A DNA stretch of 64,000 nt. Origin: Ephydatia muelleri. Its lineage: Eukaryota > Porifera > Demospongiae > Spongillida > Spongillidae. The stretch lies in assembly GCA_013339895.1 (NCBI GenBank), contig JABACO010000003.1, positions 14,657,308 to 14,721,307 on the forward strand, read 5' to 3'. Shown here in pieces: positions 43,601 to 54,668 of the stretch; within the stretch, counting starts at the first letter, position 1; every line of letters begins with the position of its first letter. The notes beneath the pieces are model-generated. The model was not told where the DNA came from and did no database searches. It worked only from the letters and a program-made list of their open reading frames with translations. The position numbers were made by a program, and so were the translations under genes.

Positions 43601-44140
43601 GCCAATATTTTGGACGAGGTAATCCATACCTATAATTATGTACATGTATGGATAAAACCACAACTTGTTTCTAAACATCGCTTATTTCATTATTAATGTA
43701 ATACGCTAAGCCTGTTATGGGTGATAGAAATTCCGTCACAACGTTAGGTTCATAAATACTGGACCTACATGTACATGCTGCCTCTAGATCATCACTATAG
43801 CATGCTTGAGATCTTCCAATTTGTCTGGCCACGCAATCAAATTTCATAAAGGCCCCTCCTAAGTTAGACTGTGCATCCTATTCGCATACAATGTTATAGA
43901 GAAGGCATGCTAAGGAACAAAGTGCAGTGCGTAATTGAGTTTGTTTTGATCGTTGGGTGGGTATAATGAGGCATCACTTCAGAATTCTCAATATAGTGAT
44001 ACAATAAATGATCTAATCATAGACCCGCATTCATATGATCATTTGTGCATTCCTCGTTGTTCAACCTTGTAGGCCAGGTCACTCCCTCGCTCATGGGAAA
44101 GACATGCAGACATTATCTCGATCCCCCTCACCCCCGCTTT
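40630..44140. other. No gene; one family-P palindrome inside
   Basis: No coding exon was recognised. A frame at 42498-42737 (GMMGPSYYAVGQFTVQGWYC) was looked at and could not be assigned. A C/CA microsatellite lies at about 41990-42020. Confidence 0.4.
41163..41267. repeat. Palindromic mini-element, family P, copy 3
   Basis: About 105 bp. AGCATCGTCCCCAGGCCC at the left pairs with the right end GCCTGGAGACAAGGCT, and the inner arms (TTAAAGTTAGCTGGGGGCGA and AAAA on each side of TAG) are an essentially perfect hairpin. Longer and better preserved than the copies at 8837 and 12557. Confidence 0.75.
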
Positions 44141-44144
44141 ACCC

Positions 44145-47001
44145 TTAACTCCATAGCTCACCTAGAATGATAGCTCCTTGGTCCCCCAGTTTATCATTAT
44201 ATCCAAGGTCAATACTCTTGATGTAGTCAAAGGCTCTTCCCTTCTCAACCACTGTCAGCATCTTCATACACTCTCCATTAATAGAGTTGTACCATAGTTC
44301 AAGGCTCCATGGCTGTCTGCTGTTGGCAATACAGAACCCAATAACATAACAGTAAAATGGATCTGACGTTGTACCAGCCAATTTTAACTCCCACTCTTTG
44401 TCCCCCATACACTTCTATATGAGGTCAGGATTATGTGCTTCAAACAACCAATGGAGGCTTTCAACCAGCTCTTTTTTACCCCCTTTCTGGAATGCTAAGA
44501 TACTCTGTATATCATCTTCTGATTGGAACTGTGTTAGACCAGCCATGAACCTCACAACCATTGTCATATTGCTCTTACCAAAGCGAGTCCTTACAAACTG
44601 GGCCCTCTCACCAGGAGGCAGTGATGATACATACAAGGCTGCCATGAACTCCTATACAGTTTTATGGATGAAGTGATATGAAGATGAACCAGAGCTCTCC
44701 AAGTACAGTTCTGGGACCTCTTGGAGTAGACCTGCATGTATGCAGCAATGGAATGCAGGAGAGTAACGTACATGATGTACTGCTGAAATATGCACATACA
44801 GGTCACACATATGCATAACTGACTACACCTTCACATGTGTGAAAACAGACCACACAACCTATGGGCGGCCCTACCTAATGTCTCCAATGCACCACTAAAT
44901 CCATGGAATATCAGTTGATCTTCTTTAGTGCCATCATATGCTAGCTTGGCGAGTACCAGTAGTTGTGAAATAATTTCATAGGACGCATCGCCAAGCCAAG
45001 GGTATCTTGATGGTTTGTCTATTAACAGTGGGATTAAATTGTCTATGCTCACACCAGTCACTGCCATCTGTGCATCAGTACTGTACTCTAAAATGTATAA
45101 CATTGAACTAAAAAGGATAGTTAATGTCCAAATGTATATTAATATAAAACATTAACACATCCACGGCTTACCGAGCTGGTGCTTACTAGAAATGGCAGCT
45201 AGAAGTTTGCCTGACTTCTTCTCATGATGCTTTAAAACAGTCTTGACCAATTGGTACACTTAGTTTGAGGATATTGGCTTTTGTTCTTCATCTGGTCTCT
45301 GAATACCTGTACAACAATGGCACAGTTAAGGGGAACATACATTAAGCCATGGATGTGAGGATGATGTTCAAGATAGGACTTCAGCTGGTTCCTTAATGTG
45401 CTGTTCCAAGGGCACCATCAACATATTGATAGATCTCTTCCTTACCAAAACCAATCACCTCAATGTACTGACATTTCTGTGAATGACTCAGCTGATGGAG
45501 GTTTTGGTTAGCTGATGGTCGGCTTGACACCAACACTGTCATCTTAGGAAGTACCTCCCCTTTAACGATGTCAGCATAGATGGATGATGTCTGCTGTCTC
45601 ACTGACTGCAGATGAGAAGGCAGCTAGCTCATCATAGCCATCAAGAACCATCATCACACCATCTCCTCTTCCTGATTTGATCCACTGCACCACAGTCTCA
45701 TGCTCTTCGGTTGTTTGGTCGTGATGGTAGAAGAGATCAGACACATACTTGATTCGCTGCACCCTCTCATCCCTTAAGCATAGGAGGACAACAAGATGGT
45801 AGCCAGCCATGAAGGATCTCCTGTTGGGCCCATGAGACTGCAATGTGCCAGCTGAATGTTGATTTCCCTATACCAGGAATCCCTTCCACTATGATGCAGC
45901 TAGCCCTCTCACCATTTCCTAACAAGCCAACCTATACCGGCATTTAGAGATGCTCATATTACATGTAGAGGTAAGTTATGTTGTGCAATAGATGTGTGGA
46001 CCACATGCATACACTATATATTCATTGTTGTAGGCCATAAGGCATACATGTACCTACATGTACCTGATGAATGTCTTTTTCAGCTTTGTAACCTCTTCCA
46101 ACTTGGAATGGATCAATGCCAATGTGCAATAGTCTTCCATCTCCTTGGGATAGTCTTTGATGCTCTCGACTGTTGCCAAGTTGAAACATCTACAGGTGGC
46201 CATTCAATTGCAGTTGGTACCCTCTTGTATACAGCCTTTAAGTACTCTGCATATTGGCTCACTCCCTGTGGAGCAGCGAAATAGAGATATGGCCACTAAT
46301 ATGATATTCCTACAATGGACATCAGTGGCATGCAGTTTACACCTTCACTTCTCCACAAGGTATTGGTGACCAGTATTAGAGTAACTGTTGCCATGCTGGA
46401 AATAGAAGTCCAGGAGAGGGAAAATCTTCATTTGGTCAGTAGTTTAGAACATGCAACGCTATACAATCAATGGTAATACATTTAACATAATAATAATACA
46501 AAGTGCTTCCTTACAAAGTCACTGAAGGCAGTTGAAAGTGAGATTACCTATCGTTTGTTAGAAAAAAAATCGTTGAGTGGTTAATCATTTCAATATATGG
46601 TTTTCAAATTAATACTCATTCACTGCTCAGATGGCCCCCTCTGCTCTATGGCCCATTCCCTTCATACCTCTTAGCTCCAGCACCTTCTCTGCTGCTTCCT
46701 TCTCTTCCAGGGCACACAGAGCATACTACAGTCAAGGTGTTTAAATATCGAGAGTAATTATAAATTATCTCCTCCCATATGAAAACACAACAAACATAAA
46801 TCTTCCTATAGGTGGCCTGGAAACATTCCTTCCTTTCCCATTCTCTAAGGGCCGCAAATCACTGCTCTATTTTATCAACACATTGGTCTTCAAAGTCTTG
46901 AATCCATTGATTTCCAGCCCAAGTAGTCGGGCCACGTGCTTCCATTGTGGGAGTAACTCTGCTATCTTTGAGATATGCAAGTCAGTGCATTTGGTATCCA
47001 T
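44145..47001 (-). pseudogene. Death-NACHT-LRR (NLR) innate immune receptor pseudogene
   Basis: NLR proteins are cytosolic NTP-dependent immune sensors. Start ATG at 47001: MDTKCTDLHISKIAELLPQW then KHVARLLGL, a Death-fold domain (helix pattern I..IA..L..WK.VAR.LGL) to about 46840. A short charged exon follows (about 46680-46730, ALEEKEAAEKVLELR). A pre-NACHT segment (about 46300-46060) contains YLKAVYKRVPTAIEWPP and YPKEMEDYCTLALIHSKLEE. NACHT: Walker A VEGIPGIGKSTFSWHIAVSW (about 45890-45830), Walker B MMVLDGYDEL (about 45630), VLVSSRPSANQNL, and SYLEHHPHIHGLMYVPLN. C-terminal helices include YHFIHKTV*EFMAALYV, and a first LRR exon ends at a donor near 44162. Lesions seen: frameshifts near 46930, 46180, 45810 and 45600; a TGA in the Death domain; and two apparent CAG-to-TAG changes, at 44652-44654 and 44415-44417. 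Clearly a pseudogene unless the assembly is poor. Confidence 0.8.
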
Positions 47002-47223
47002 ATTGAAAGGTGAGGGAGCCTACGACCGAAGGAAGGATCTGTAAGTACATGTGCATGGTAGTGATGAGAATATACATAACACATATGTACACAGCAGAAA
47101 TGCTGACACACAGGCAAGAGCAAGGGGATGATCAGACCAAAGGGGGTCACATGCCTCAAGAGCAGAGTTGAAAAAAAAGGAAGTAAAATTGACATTGCCA
47201 GAATTTGAACACCAAAAGCGTTC

Positions 47224-47227
<4 letters not shown>

Positions 47228-47279
<52 letters not shown>

Positions 47280-47305
47280 CACACACACACATACACACAC
47301 ACACA
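47228..47305. repeat. (CA)n microsatellite
   Basis: About 78 bp of CA with few interruptions, between the NLR pseudogene start and the neighbouring LRR exons. Confidence 0.95.
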
Positions 47306-47498
47306 AGCACCACACCATACGGACACACCATCGTTATTTATTGATAGGAAGTTTTCGCATAAAGATGCACGTGATAGGGCTAGCCAGACTATCAAGGAAG
47401 TGGGCACATGTATAGAATTATATAAATATTTAAAATACATCTACAAACATTGCTTTGTCTCTGTGAGTTCAATAATGTGACAACAGTAACCACCATGA

Positions 47499-48707
47499 CT
47501 ACTCCTCCAGGTAGGGCAGTTCTACCATCTCTTTAGTAAGGGTTGGATGGTACTGTAGCACATGATCAAGTTCAATAGCTCCTCTGGTGGTGAAGTGGTT
47601 GCCTCCAAGGCCAAGTTTCTTCAGTTTAGAATGTTCAAGACCCTTGGCCAGTGAATAAATAGCACCATCATCCAGACCACACTCTCTCAACTCCAGGTTT
47701 GCCAATGTTTGGCTGTTGGTCAGCAGTTGTACTGAGGAGATAGACATCAGCTACATGTACTGAGGAGATAGACATCAGCTACATGTACTGAGGAGATAGA
47801 CATCAGCTACATGTACTGAGGAGATAGACATCAGCTACATGTACTGAGGAGATAGACATCAGCTACATGTACTGAGGAGATAGACATCAGCTACATGTAC
47901 TGAGGAGATAGACATCAGCTACATGTACTGAGGAGATAGACATCAGCTACATGTACTGAGGAGATAGACATCAGCTACATGTACTGAGGAGATAGACATC
48001 AGCTACATGTACTGAGGAGATAGACATCAGCTACATGTACTGAGGAGATAGACATCAGCTACATGTACTGAGGAGATAGACATCAGCTACATGTACTGAG
48101 GAGATAGACATCAGCTACATGTACTGAGGAGATAGACATCAGCTACATGTACTGAGGAGATAGACATCAGCTACATGTACTGAGGAGATAGACATCAGCT
48201 ACATGTACTGAGGAGATAGACATCAGCTACATGTACTGAGGAGATAGACATCAGCTACATGTACTGAGGAGATAGACATCAGCTACATGTACTGAGGAGA
48301 TAGACATCAGCTACATGTACTGAGGAGATAGACATCAGCTACATGTACTGAGGAGATAGACATCAGCTACATGTACTGAGGAGATAGACATCAGCTACAT
48401 GTACTGAGGAGATAGACATCAGCTACATGTACTTTTCCCACCAAACCCACACAATGCCAGTTATGCCACACATAGCATTGCACCAAAGCCACCATCATAC
48501 TACAGTCACCAAGCACCATGACTACATATACTATACTGTATATTACCAACCTACCAAGACAGGCTTTGTTTATTAAACGTGTTCCCTGATAGACCAAGGT
48601 GGTGCTCATTACAAGCGCACAGGACACTTCACAAAGGCCCTTTTGACCTAGTCCACAGTCCCTAAGTCCACGTGATGTGAGGAACTTGTTCTCTCTTAAC
48701 ATTGTCC
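47499..48707 (-). CDS. Last two LRR exons of an NLR gene (open, 5' part missing)
   Basis: Exon A at 48707-48555 (acceptor ACATAG, donor GTAGGT) is 153 nt, phase 1-1, and reads MLRENKFLTSRGLRDCGLGQ, KGLCEVSCALVMSTTLVYQG and TRLINKACL. Exon B at 47729-47499 continues in the right phase: VQLLTNSQTLANLELRECGL, DDGAIYSLAKGLEHSKLKKL, GLGGNHFTTRGAIELDHVLQ..., ending LPYLEE and a TAG stop. The L..L.L..C.L...G pattern is that of ribonuclease-inhibitor-type leucine-rich repeats, the ligand-sensing part of NLRs. Both exons are open, so this could be the 3' end of a working gene, but no intact upstream exon exists in the window: the next copy (49179-49026) is frameshifted. The intron is almost entirely the 28-bp array. 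Confidence 0.65.
47730..48432 (-). repeat. 25 perfect copies of a 28-bp unit carrying a 3' splice site
   Basis: On the minus strand each unit contains CTGAT (branch-point-like), TGTCTATCTCCTCAG (pyrimidine tract plus AG) and then TACATGTAG. The period is 28 bp, and 25 copies occupy 47730-48429 plus a 3-nt overhang, with no difference between copies that I could see. The last unit supplies the acceptor of LRR exon B (CAG|TACAACTG). Used in phase, any earlier acceptor runs into TGA after about 14 codons, since 28 is not a multiple of three. Confidence 0.9.
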
Positions 48708-49025
48708 CTATGTAATAACATAACGTTTCATCGATCCAAGTCACAGTACCACATTTCTATTTTTACATGCTCAGAAGTATGGGGCGGGGCTACCACATTT
48801 TACAACATCCCCCTCATGTCACTTGAATTAAATTTTTTTATTACTATTCTTATTGTTTACAGTATAGTATAGGTACTTAAATAAATAACAATGCAAGATA
48901 ATATAACTTAGCATATATTGTGCTAATGTCAGTGCTAACAATGTTCTAGAGTGATCATTGTGACTACTACATGCACCAAAGCTGGTTATGATATTAGTGA
49001 TTATGTTATGTTATTAACCCCTTAC

Positions 49026-49179
49026 CAAGACAGGTTATGTTTTGGTCATCAAATCTGTTCCTTGATAGATCAAGGAACGCAAATGTGGTGCTCAAGCACA
49101 CTTCACAAAGGCCTTTAGAGTTTTAGTCCACAGTTCGAAAGTGCAAGTGCTGTAACATTGTTCTCTCTTAACATTGTCC
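49026..49179 (-). pseudogene. Frameshifted paralogous LRR exon
   Basis: It has the same acceptor context (ACAG|GGACAATGTTAAGAG) and a donor (CTTG|GTAAGG) like exon 48707-48555, but is 154 nt instead of 153. It reads MLRENNVTALALSNCGLKL followed by a stop, and after a frame change FAFLDLSRNRFDDQNITCL. It is a tandem duplicate of the LRR exon about 470 bp away. Confidence 0.7.
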
Positions 49180-49425
49180 CTGTACAGTAAAGTATAAAAT
49201 AGTCATTTCCATGCCGATCTATCATACATGCACATGTCCAAAAGTATGGGCACTATACGGGGCTACCAGATTTGACAAGAAACCTTACATTACCTTTGGG
49301 TTAAAGTGTAGAAATAGAACGCAAATATGAATTTTAATTTTGCAATGGGGGTACATGTGACCATAACATTTCACCTCCCCCCCTCTCCCACAATGATACT
49401 AATACACAAAAGATGAATGAACATA

Positions 49426-49640
49426 TCAATAGCTCATTGCGTCGACATGTATGTTTGCCACCTGCAAGGATCTTGCAAGGATAGCCCTGGCATTTGCTCT
49501 CACAAGCACAATGCTCAGTCTGCCATACAGATCTCCCAAAACTTGGGGATTGCTGCAGTTTGTGAGTATGGCTTCACGCATGGCTATGCAAGAGAAAGCA
49601 TTACATGCCTCTTCACACCAGGCTCCATATGTTTCCACTG
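49426..49640 (-). mobile_element. Non-LTR retroelement C-terminal tail (copy on minus strand)
   Basis: The frame METYGAWCEEACNAFSCIAM...DLYGRLSIVLVRANARAILA matches the tail at 52140-52505 (ETYGNWGKQAHDTFSRLASF...EIYGRLNVVLVRSIARAILA). 'P.VVETYG.WG.EA...FS.LA......LYGRLN..LVRA.ARAI' is the typical C-terminus of retroelement ORFs abundant in sponge and cnidarian genomes. Only this end is left. Confidence 0.55.
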
Positions 49641-49649
49641 CTAGTGGGA

Positions 49650-50960
49650 TGCACTGCCAACCAAGCTCTGAACACTTTGTGTCATTTTGTTCATGTTTTC
49701 TTGATCACATGCTACAAAAATAAAAAAGAACACATCCTAACAACTCTTACATTGCACGTATATCTCACCACCGTCTGGCTCCAAAGGCATTCAAACAGGC
49801 GGAGAAACATAGAGACGCCTACCACCAATACAGCGAGCTAAATGACAAACCGAATTGCTGCGCATATCGAAGAATTGCAAAAGAATGCGTAACTTTGTCT
49901 ACTCGAATTGATAACGAAATAAATTTGAAGCCAGACTACTTAAAAAAACTATACTCTATATTCAAATCAGCACTAAAATTCTTTTTTCTACCGATGGAAG
50001 TAATTTATTCAAATTCCTTTTAATGCCTTCTTGACAGAATGGTCCAACCTTGCAAACACGCTTTGGAGAAGCACTGCCTTGCTTGGTGGATGATGCTCGC
50101 ATGTGATACGTCACAACGGGCGAGTGTCTACACACTGTTTGGATCCTGTGAAGACTACTAGCAGCTCTTCTATTGTGGATAATCGGTGAGCCCTCTTCCA
50201 CTATTATTTTTAATTATTATGAATGTTTCCTCTACACTTCGAGGAATGTTGGGCGTTCGAATTCATGGAATATTTTATCAACTTCTACAACCCACACTCC
50301 AACATCAGCACTCCAACACCAGCACTCCAGCACTAGTACTCCTGCAAGGGTTAAAAGCAAAACCACATGGTTGGTGTAAGTGTTCATGTATACGTACAAC
50401 ACAGGGGTGGCGGAAGCAATTCAGCATTGTTCCGGCTTGGGCCACCCCTGCAACATGATCATCATGCATGCTACTTCTACATTTATATATTATACGACTC
50501 TAATTTACATGCGTTTTTGAACTCATTACAACTTGAACTCGTAGCTTAAACGTTTCTATACAAATATCCAAAAACTTCAATCGTGCAGCTAGCAAATAGC
50601 TTCAAAGGTGGGAACATTCTTGGGATACCGTAATTCTATTTGCCAAAAATGAATATGCGCATGCGCCGTTATCACCGCGAAATTTAAACCACGTATGCTG
50701 CCTGAAATTTCATATCAGTTGCGTCGAAGGCGATATCTCTCAATGCTAGCACCTCGTGTAATCCTGCACTTCGTTCAACAAGGCGAAGAGAAGTAAGAAA
50801 AGATTTACCGTAGTGTGTTTTGTGCTGCGATATCGGTGAAGTCAACTAGATTAGTAAAGGTGTTACTCGTAGACAACGTAGAATAGGAAAGGAATATGTA
50901 ACTTTGTCTACTCTAACTGATAACGAATGATTTGACATAAATGTCCAAGCCAGACTAAAA
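49650..50960. other. No gene; tiny hAT-like palindrome inside
   Basis: No coding exon was recognised. At 50403-50452 a 50-bp sequence begins CAGGGGTGGCGGAA and ends GGGCCACCCCTG (inverted ends), which may be a minimal hAT-type MITE. The sequence around 50950 introduces the tandem repeat that follows. Confidence 0.4.
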
Positions 50961-50967
50961 ATAGCAG

Positions 50968-51400
50968 GAGATGCTATTGTGGTGCAGGATTCCTAGAACA
51001 TCGCTTAGTTTGGTCACCCTGTCACTCTCACAGGTGTGACATAGCCACAGTGGTGGGTCAAGACCATGACACCTGCACAGATGTGTGACACAGACCTCAG
51101 GAGATGCTGTTGTGGTGCAGGATTCCTAGAACATTGCTTAATTTGGTCACCCTGTCACTCTAACAGGTGTGACATAGCCACGGTCCTCAGAGGGGGTGGG
51201 TCACTACTATGACACATGCACAGATGTGTGACACAGACCTCAGGAGATGCTATTGTGGTGCTTAGTTTGGTCACAAGGTTGAACTTTGTCACTTTCACAG
51301 GTGTGACATAGCCTATAGCCAAGGTCCTCAGAGGGAGTTGGGTCAAGACAATGACATATGCACAGATGTGCATGTGACACAGACCTCTTGTGATGCAGGA
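50968..51400. repeat. Three tandem copies of an about 135-140 bp unit
   Basis: Units start GGAGATGCT(A/G)TTGTGGTGC at about 50968, 51102 and 51243 and share GTCACTCT.ACAGGTGTGACA, GGGTCA..AC.ATGACA and ATGTGTGACACAGACCTC. The third unit has lost part of its start. The sequence downstream (to 52130) shows nothing recognisable. Confidence 0.85.
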
Positions 51401-52139
51401 TTACTAGAACATCGCTTATAATATGGTTTGATTTAAGATTACATCGCATCGAATTTGTGTGGAATAGGGAGTTACGCGATGCACTTGTGGTTCGGTTTGA
51501 CGAGCGCGCGCCGTATAATGCGATAAATAGAGTTAACTCTATTATCTCTGTTTGCAATTCGACTACGTTGAATGATACAATATGGGATACATGTAGGTAA
51601 TACATATACAAGTACGTATACGTATACGTGTTTATGTGTATACGCGTGTTAGGTAACTGCATGTAATCAGTATATTAAGTTTGCATGCATATACTAAACT
51701 TTATGCGCGTTGCATATATATATGGTTTGGTGATGCGTGCACTTGACCCTTGTGTATCCACGTGACTTAGAGGTCATATACCTTGTGTTTGAATTGTTCT
51801 GTGTAGCGACAAGATCATGCACATAATACTTATTGTGCCTAGCCTGACTGTCACTTGTTATCGTGAAACGAACAAACGTTCGAATTCACATTGATGTATA
51901 TAGCCTTACAAGACTGTGCATGCATGAAGCTACTACTGACCCCTTTTACTATAAATATTCATTAGGTAGGTTCATTAACAGTTTACATGTGGCTTCTGTT
52001 TGTAACCCCCTATCAATAATATTGTTGGTTTTAATTTTAAAAGTACATGCATATTATCGTACATGTGTAATCCTGTATACGATTTCATACTTTTTTTTTT
52101 CACATGAACTGACATGAACAAACAAATACAACACATAAT

Positions 52140-52505
52140 CATAATAATAATAACACTGGCTGGGACAGAGGCAAACCTGCGGCACTAGACCTGACCATTA
52201 CCTCACCACTCTGCTCTGTCATCTTGGGTGAATCATGTTACCAGGCTGGTGTGACAGCCCTGGCAGCAGAGACCCGCAAGCTCCACTCCAATGGACCCAA
52301 GTGCATCCCATTGGCAGTGGAGACTTATGGCAATTGGGGCAAGCAGGCACATGATACCTTCTCCAGGCTGGCATCCTTCCTAGCCATTCACCAGTCCTCC
52401 CCTAAGGCAGTAGTTGTGGCTGAAATTTATGGCCGGTTGAATGTGGTCCTGGTTCGGTCCATTGCTAGAGCCATCCTGGCCAGGGAGCTTCCACCCTCCT
52501 AACTT
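52140..52505 (+). mobile_element. Non-LTR retroelement C-terminal tail
   Basis: An open frame reads NTGWDRGKPAALDLTITSPL, CSVILGESCYQAGVTALAAE, KCIPLAVETYGNWGKQAHDT, FSRLASFLAIHQSSPKAVVV and AEIYGRLNVVLVRSIARAIL, then ARELPPS and a stop. The first block (DLGKPAALD.TVTSPL, with a conserved aspartate) and the last (ETYG.WG...YGRLN) are the end of a reverse-transcriptase polyprotein family of the restriction-like-endonuclease class. Upstream parts are missing. Copy orientation is opposite to 49426-49640. Confidence 0.6.
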
Positions 52506-52739
52506 GCTATTAGTAGTTTAGTTGTACTTAGTGTATGTATATGTACAGCTGTATAATAACTAAAAAAATTCTTTTTTAATAAAATTAAAACACACACAAA
52601 CAACTACATGCACAGATAACTGTCCTGTTGGGTATAGATTGGGGGTAGGAGCAGACCAAGATTGATCGAGCATTTCATACTTAGTAACTTTTACTTATTA
52701 CTGTTGGTACCGTTTACTTATGTTCATTTCTGTACCTTA

Positions 52740-53900
52740 TAGTCATCAATTGCAAGCTACTCCCTGTATCATGAACCCAAAACATAGTATACTGATGGAA
52801 TATATAAAGGTAGCCTCACAAAGGCTATGCACACTGCAGCTGCTAGGTGAGCTAAAGGATGCCGTTTGCAAAACCCGCCCATGGTTAGCACAAAAGGTCT
52901 GTACTAGATCTGCACAATGTGTATGCAGCTGCTAGTGTGATGACTTTCTACATGATATTTGTGCTATTCAGTATTAAAATTGCAGATAGTAACATTTTAG
53001 CTGCAGGGGAAAGGTACCATACTGCTTGTTCACAGCCTTTCGTTTATGATGCCTCTTACTACCACACAAGGCAGCATGGTGCTATACCACATCCCTCAGT
53101 TTATGTATGGCTAACCTCAGAGCATTACGTCAACCTCAGCGGCAATTAGATAAAACCTCGTTCAAAATTAATACAATGCTACCATTTCTGTTGACTTGAA
53201 CTTCAGATTATTACTCCCATGTTTTGTTTAGTGGAGGTGTGTAGTGGTAGAGGACATCAGCATGACATTATGCGTCAACTAAAATGGAAATGTGCAAATG
53301 AGTGTTGGCTCACTATTGGTGACCTCAATGATCACATGTGTGATGATAACTAATTATTCTGCACCTACATGGACCTCTCCGCTAAAAGGAAATGTATAAT
53401 AGCTTGCACACATACACTCCTGCCAGAGTATGAAACATATCTACATGTACACTGTTTATTTGTCACAGATCACTTTAATTTGCAGAGCACTGTAATGAAG
53501 GAAGAGATGATGGACACACCTGTTGCTGTCATATGAAGATGACAACAGACTTGGGTAGAGCAATGATACAATAAGGTTTCGCTGGTATCACTCACTACTT
53601 TTATATTAAAACTGAGTAAAATTGAACAAAACTTGTCATCTCATGGTTATGGCATGTACATGTATGGTGTATAGAAAACTGATTACTATGTAAATTCTTA
53701 ACTTTAGATAGTAGCATGCATAGTTGATGAGTTCAGTGTTTCTCTGAGGTATCATGGCATATATAGTGCATATCAGGCTATCATTCCTTGTAGCATTTTC
53801 ATTAGAACGCAAAGTACTATTGGGGTATAAATGTAATGTCTGTTGCATCACTGATGATGAATTATGAAATTCAGTGCATGAATTATTAGATACATAATTT
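52740..53900. repeat. Dispersed repeat R, copy 1 (about 1.1 kb)
   Basis: Recognised by comparison with 53935-54240 plus 58060-58560. Shared phrases in the same order include GGTAGC(C/T)T..AAAGGCTAT, GGTTAGCACAAAAGGTC, TTTCTACATGATAT, GATGCCTCTTAC, GAGTATGAAACATATCTACA, CAGATCACTTTAATTT and ACTATTGGGGTATA. It has no coding capacity. A further fragment lies at about 14920-15055. Confidence 0.7.
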
Positions 53901-53934
53901 CTTTTCATTTTCTGTACCCTTTAGCTTCTCCCTG

Positions 53935-54240
53935 TATGGCCCTAAAAAAGCATACTGCGGGAATATAAAGGTAGCTTTGAAAAGGCTATTGTAAGGAATA
54001 GCATACATGTATTGTAAAATGGGCTAAATGATGCCTTTTTGCAAATGTGGTTAGCACAAAAGGTCAGCTGTTTGTGAAGTTAGTGAAGGTGCATTGCTTA
54101 ACAAGGCACTGAGCATGCATAGAAAAAAAAAAAGTGAATTTCTACATGATATTCATGCTATTGATGCAATCAAAATCACAGAACCTTTCTTTTGTGATGC
54201 CTCTTACAACCACATAGGGAAGCTTGGTACTCTAATGGTA
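53935..54240. repeat. Dispersed repeat R, copy 2, left part
   Basis: Matches the beginning of copy 1. The remaining part of the copy is at 58060-58560; the 3.8 kb between them is minisatellite and Penelope-like DNA. Confidence 0.65.
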
Positions 54241-54276
54241 GGTGTGTGTAATGGCAGACGAGATACCTGCATACCA

Positions 54277-54665
54277 TTATGTACCCTACTCCTCCCCTAC
54301 CCCTCCCAGTACCTACCACTACCCCTACTCCTCCCCTTACCTACTACTATGGGCGCCCCCAGCATTTCTGGAAGGGTGGGGCCAGGCGCACATGTTCCTA
54401 TTAATACTGAATACTTCAACGTTTTATTAGAAGTGGGGGGGGGAGGGCCCCTGGTGACCTACTACCCCTACTCCTCCCATTACCTACTACCTACTCCTCC
54501 TCTTACCTACTACCTACTCCTCCCCTTATCTACTACCTACTCCTCCCTTACCTACTACCTACTCCTCCCCTTACCTACTACCTACTCCTCCCCTTACCTA
54601 CTACCTACTCCTCCCCTTACCTACTACCTACTCCTCCCCTTACCTACTACTACCCCTACTCCTAC
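54277..54665. repeat. Pyrimidine-rich minisatellite, left block
   Basis: Units of about 23 bp (CCTACTACCTACTCCTCCCC plus TTA), all C/T-rich with TAC periodicity, interrupted at about 54345-54455 by a unique G-rich segment (gggcgcccccagcatttctg). Confidence 0.9.
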
Positions 54666-54668
54666 TTT

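Noticed and set aside
44145..44654. Two in-frame TAG codons at conserved glutamines as a sign of TAG reassigned to glutamine
   Set aside because: The same locus has several frameshifts, the intact LRR exon of the neighbour ends in TAG, and host genes use normal stops; simple CAG-to-TAG decay is enough.
47730..48432. Regular 28-bp repeats resembling a CRISPR array
   Set aside because: The units are head-to-tail with no spacers, and the sequence is animal DNA; a tandem satellite explains them.
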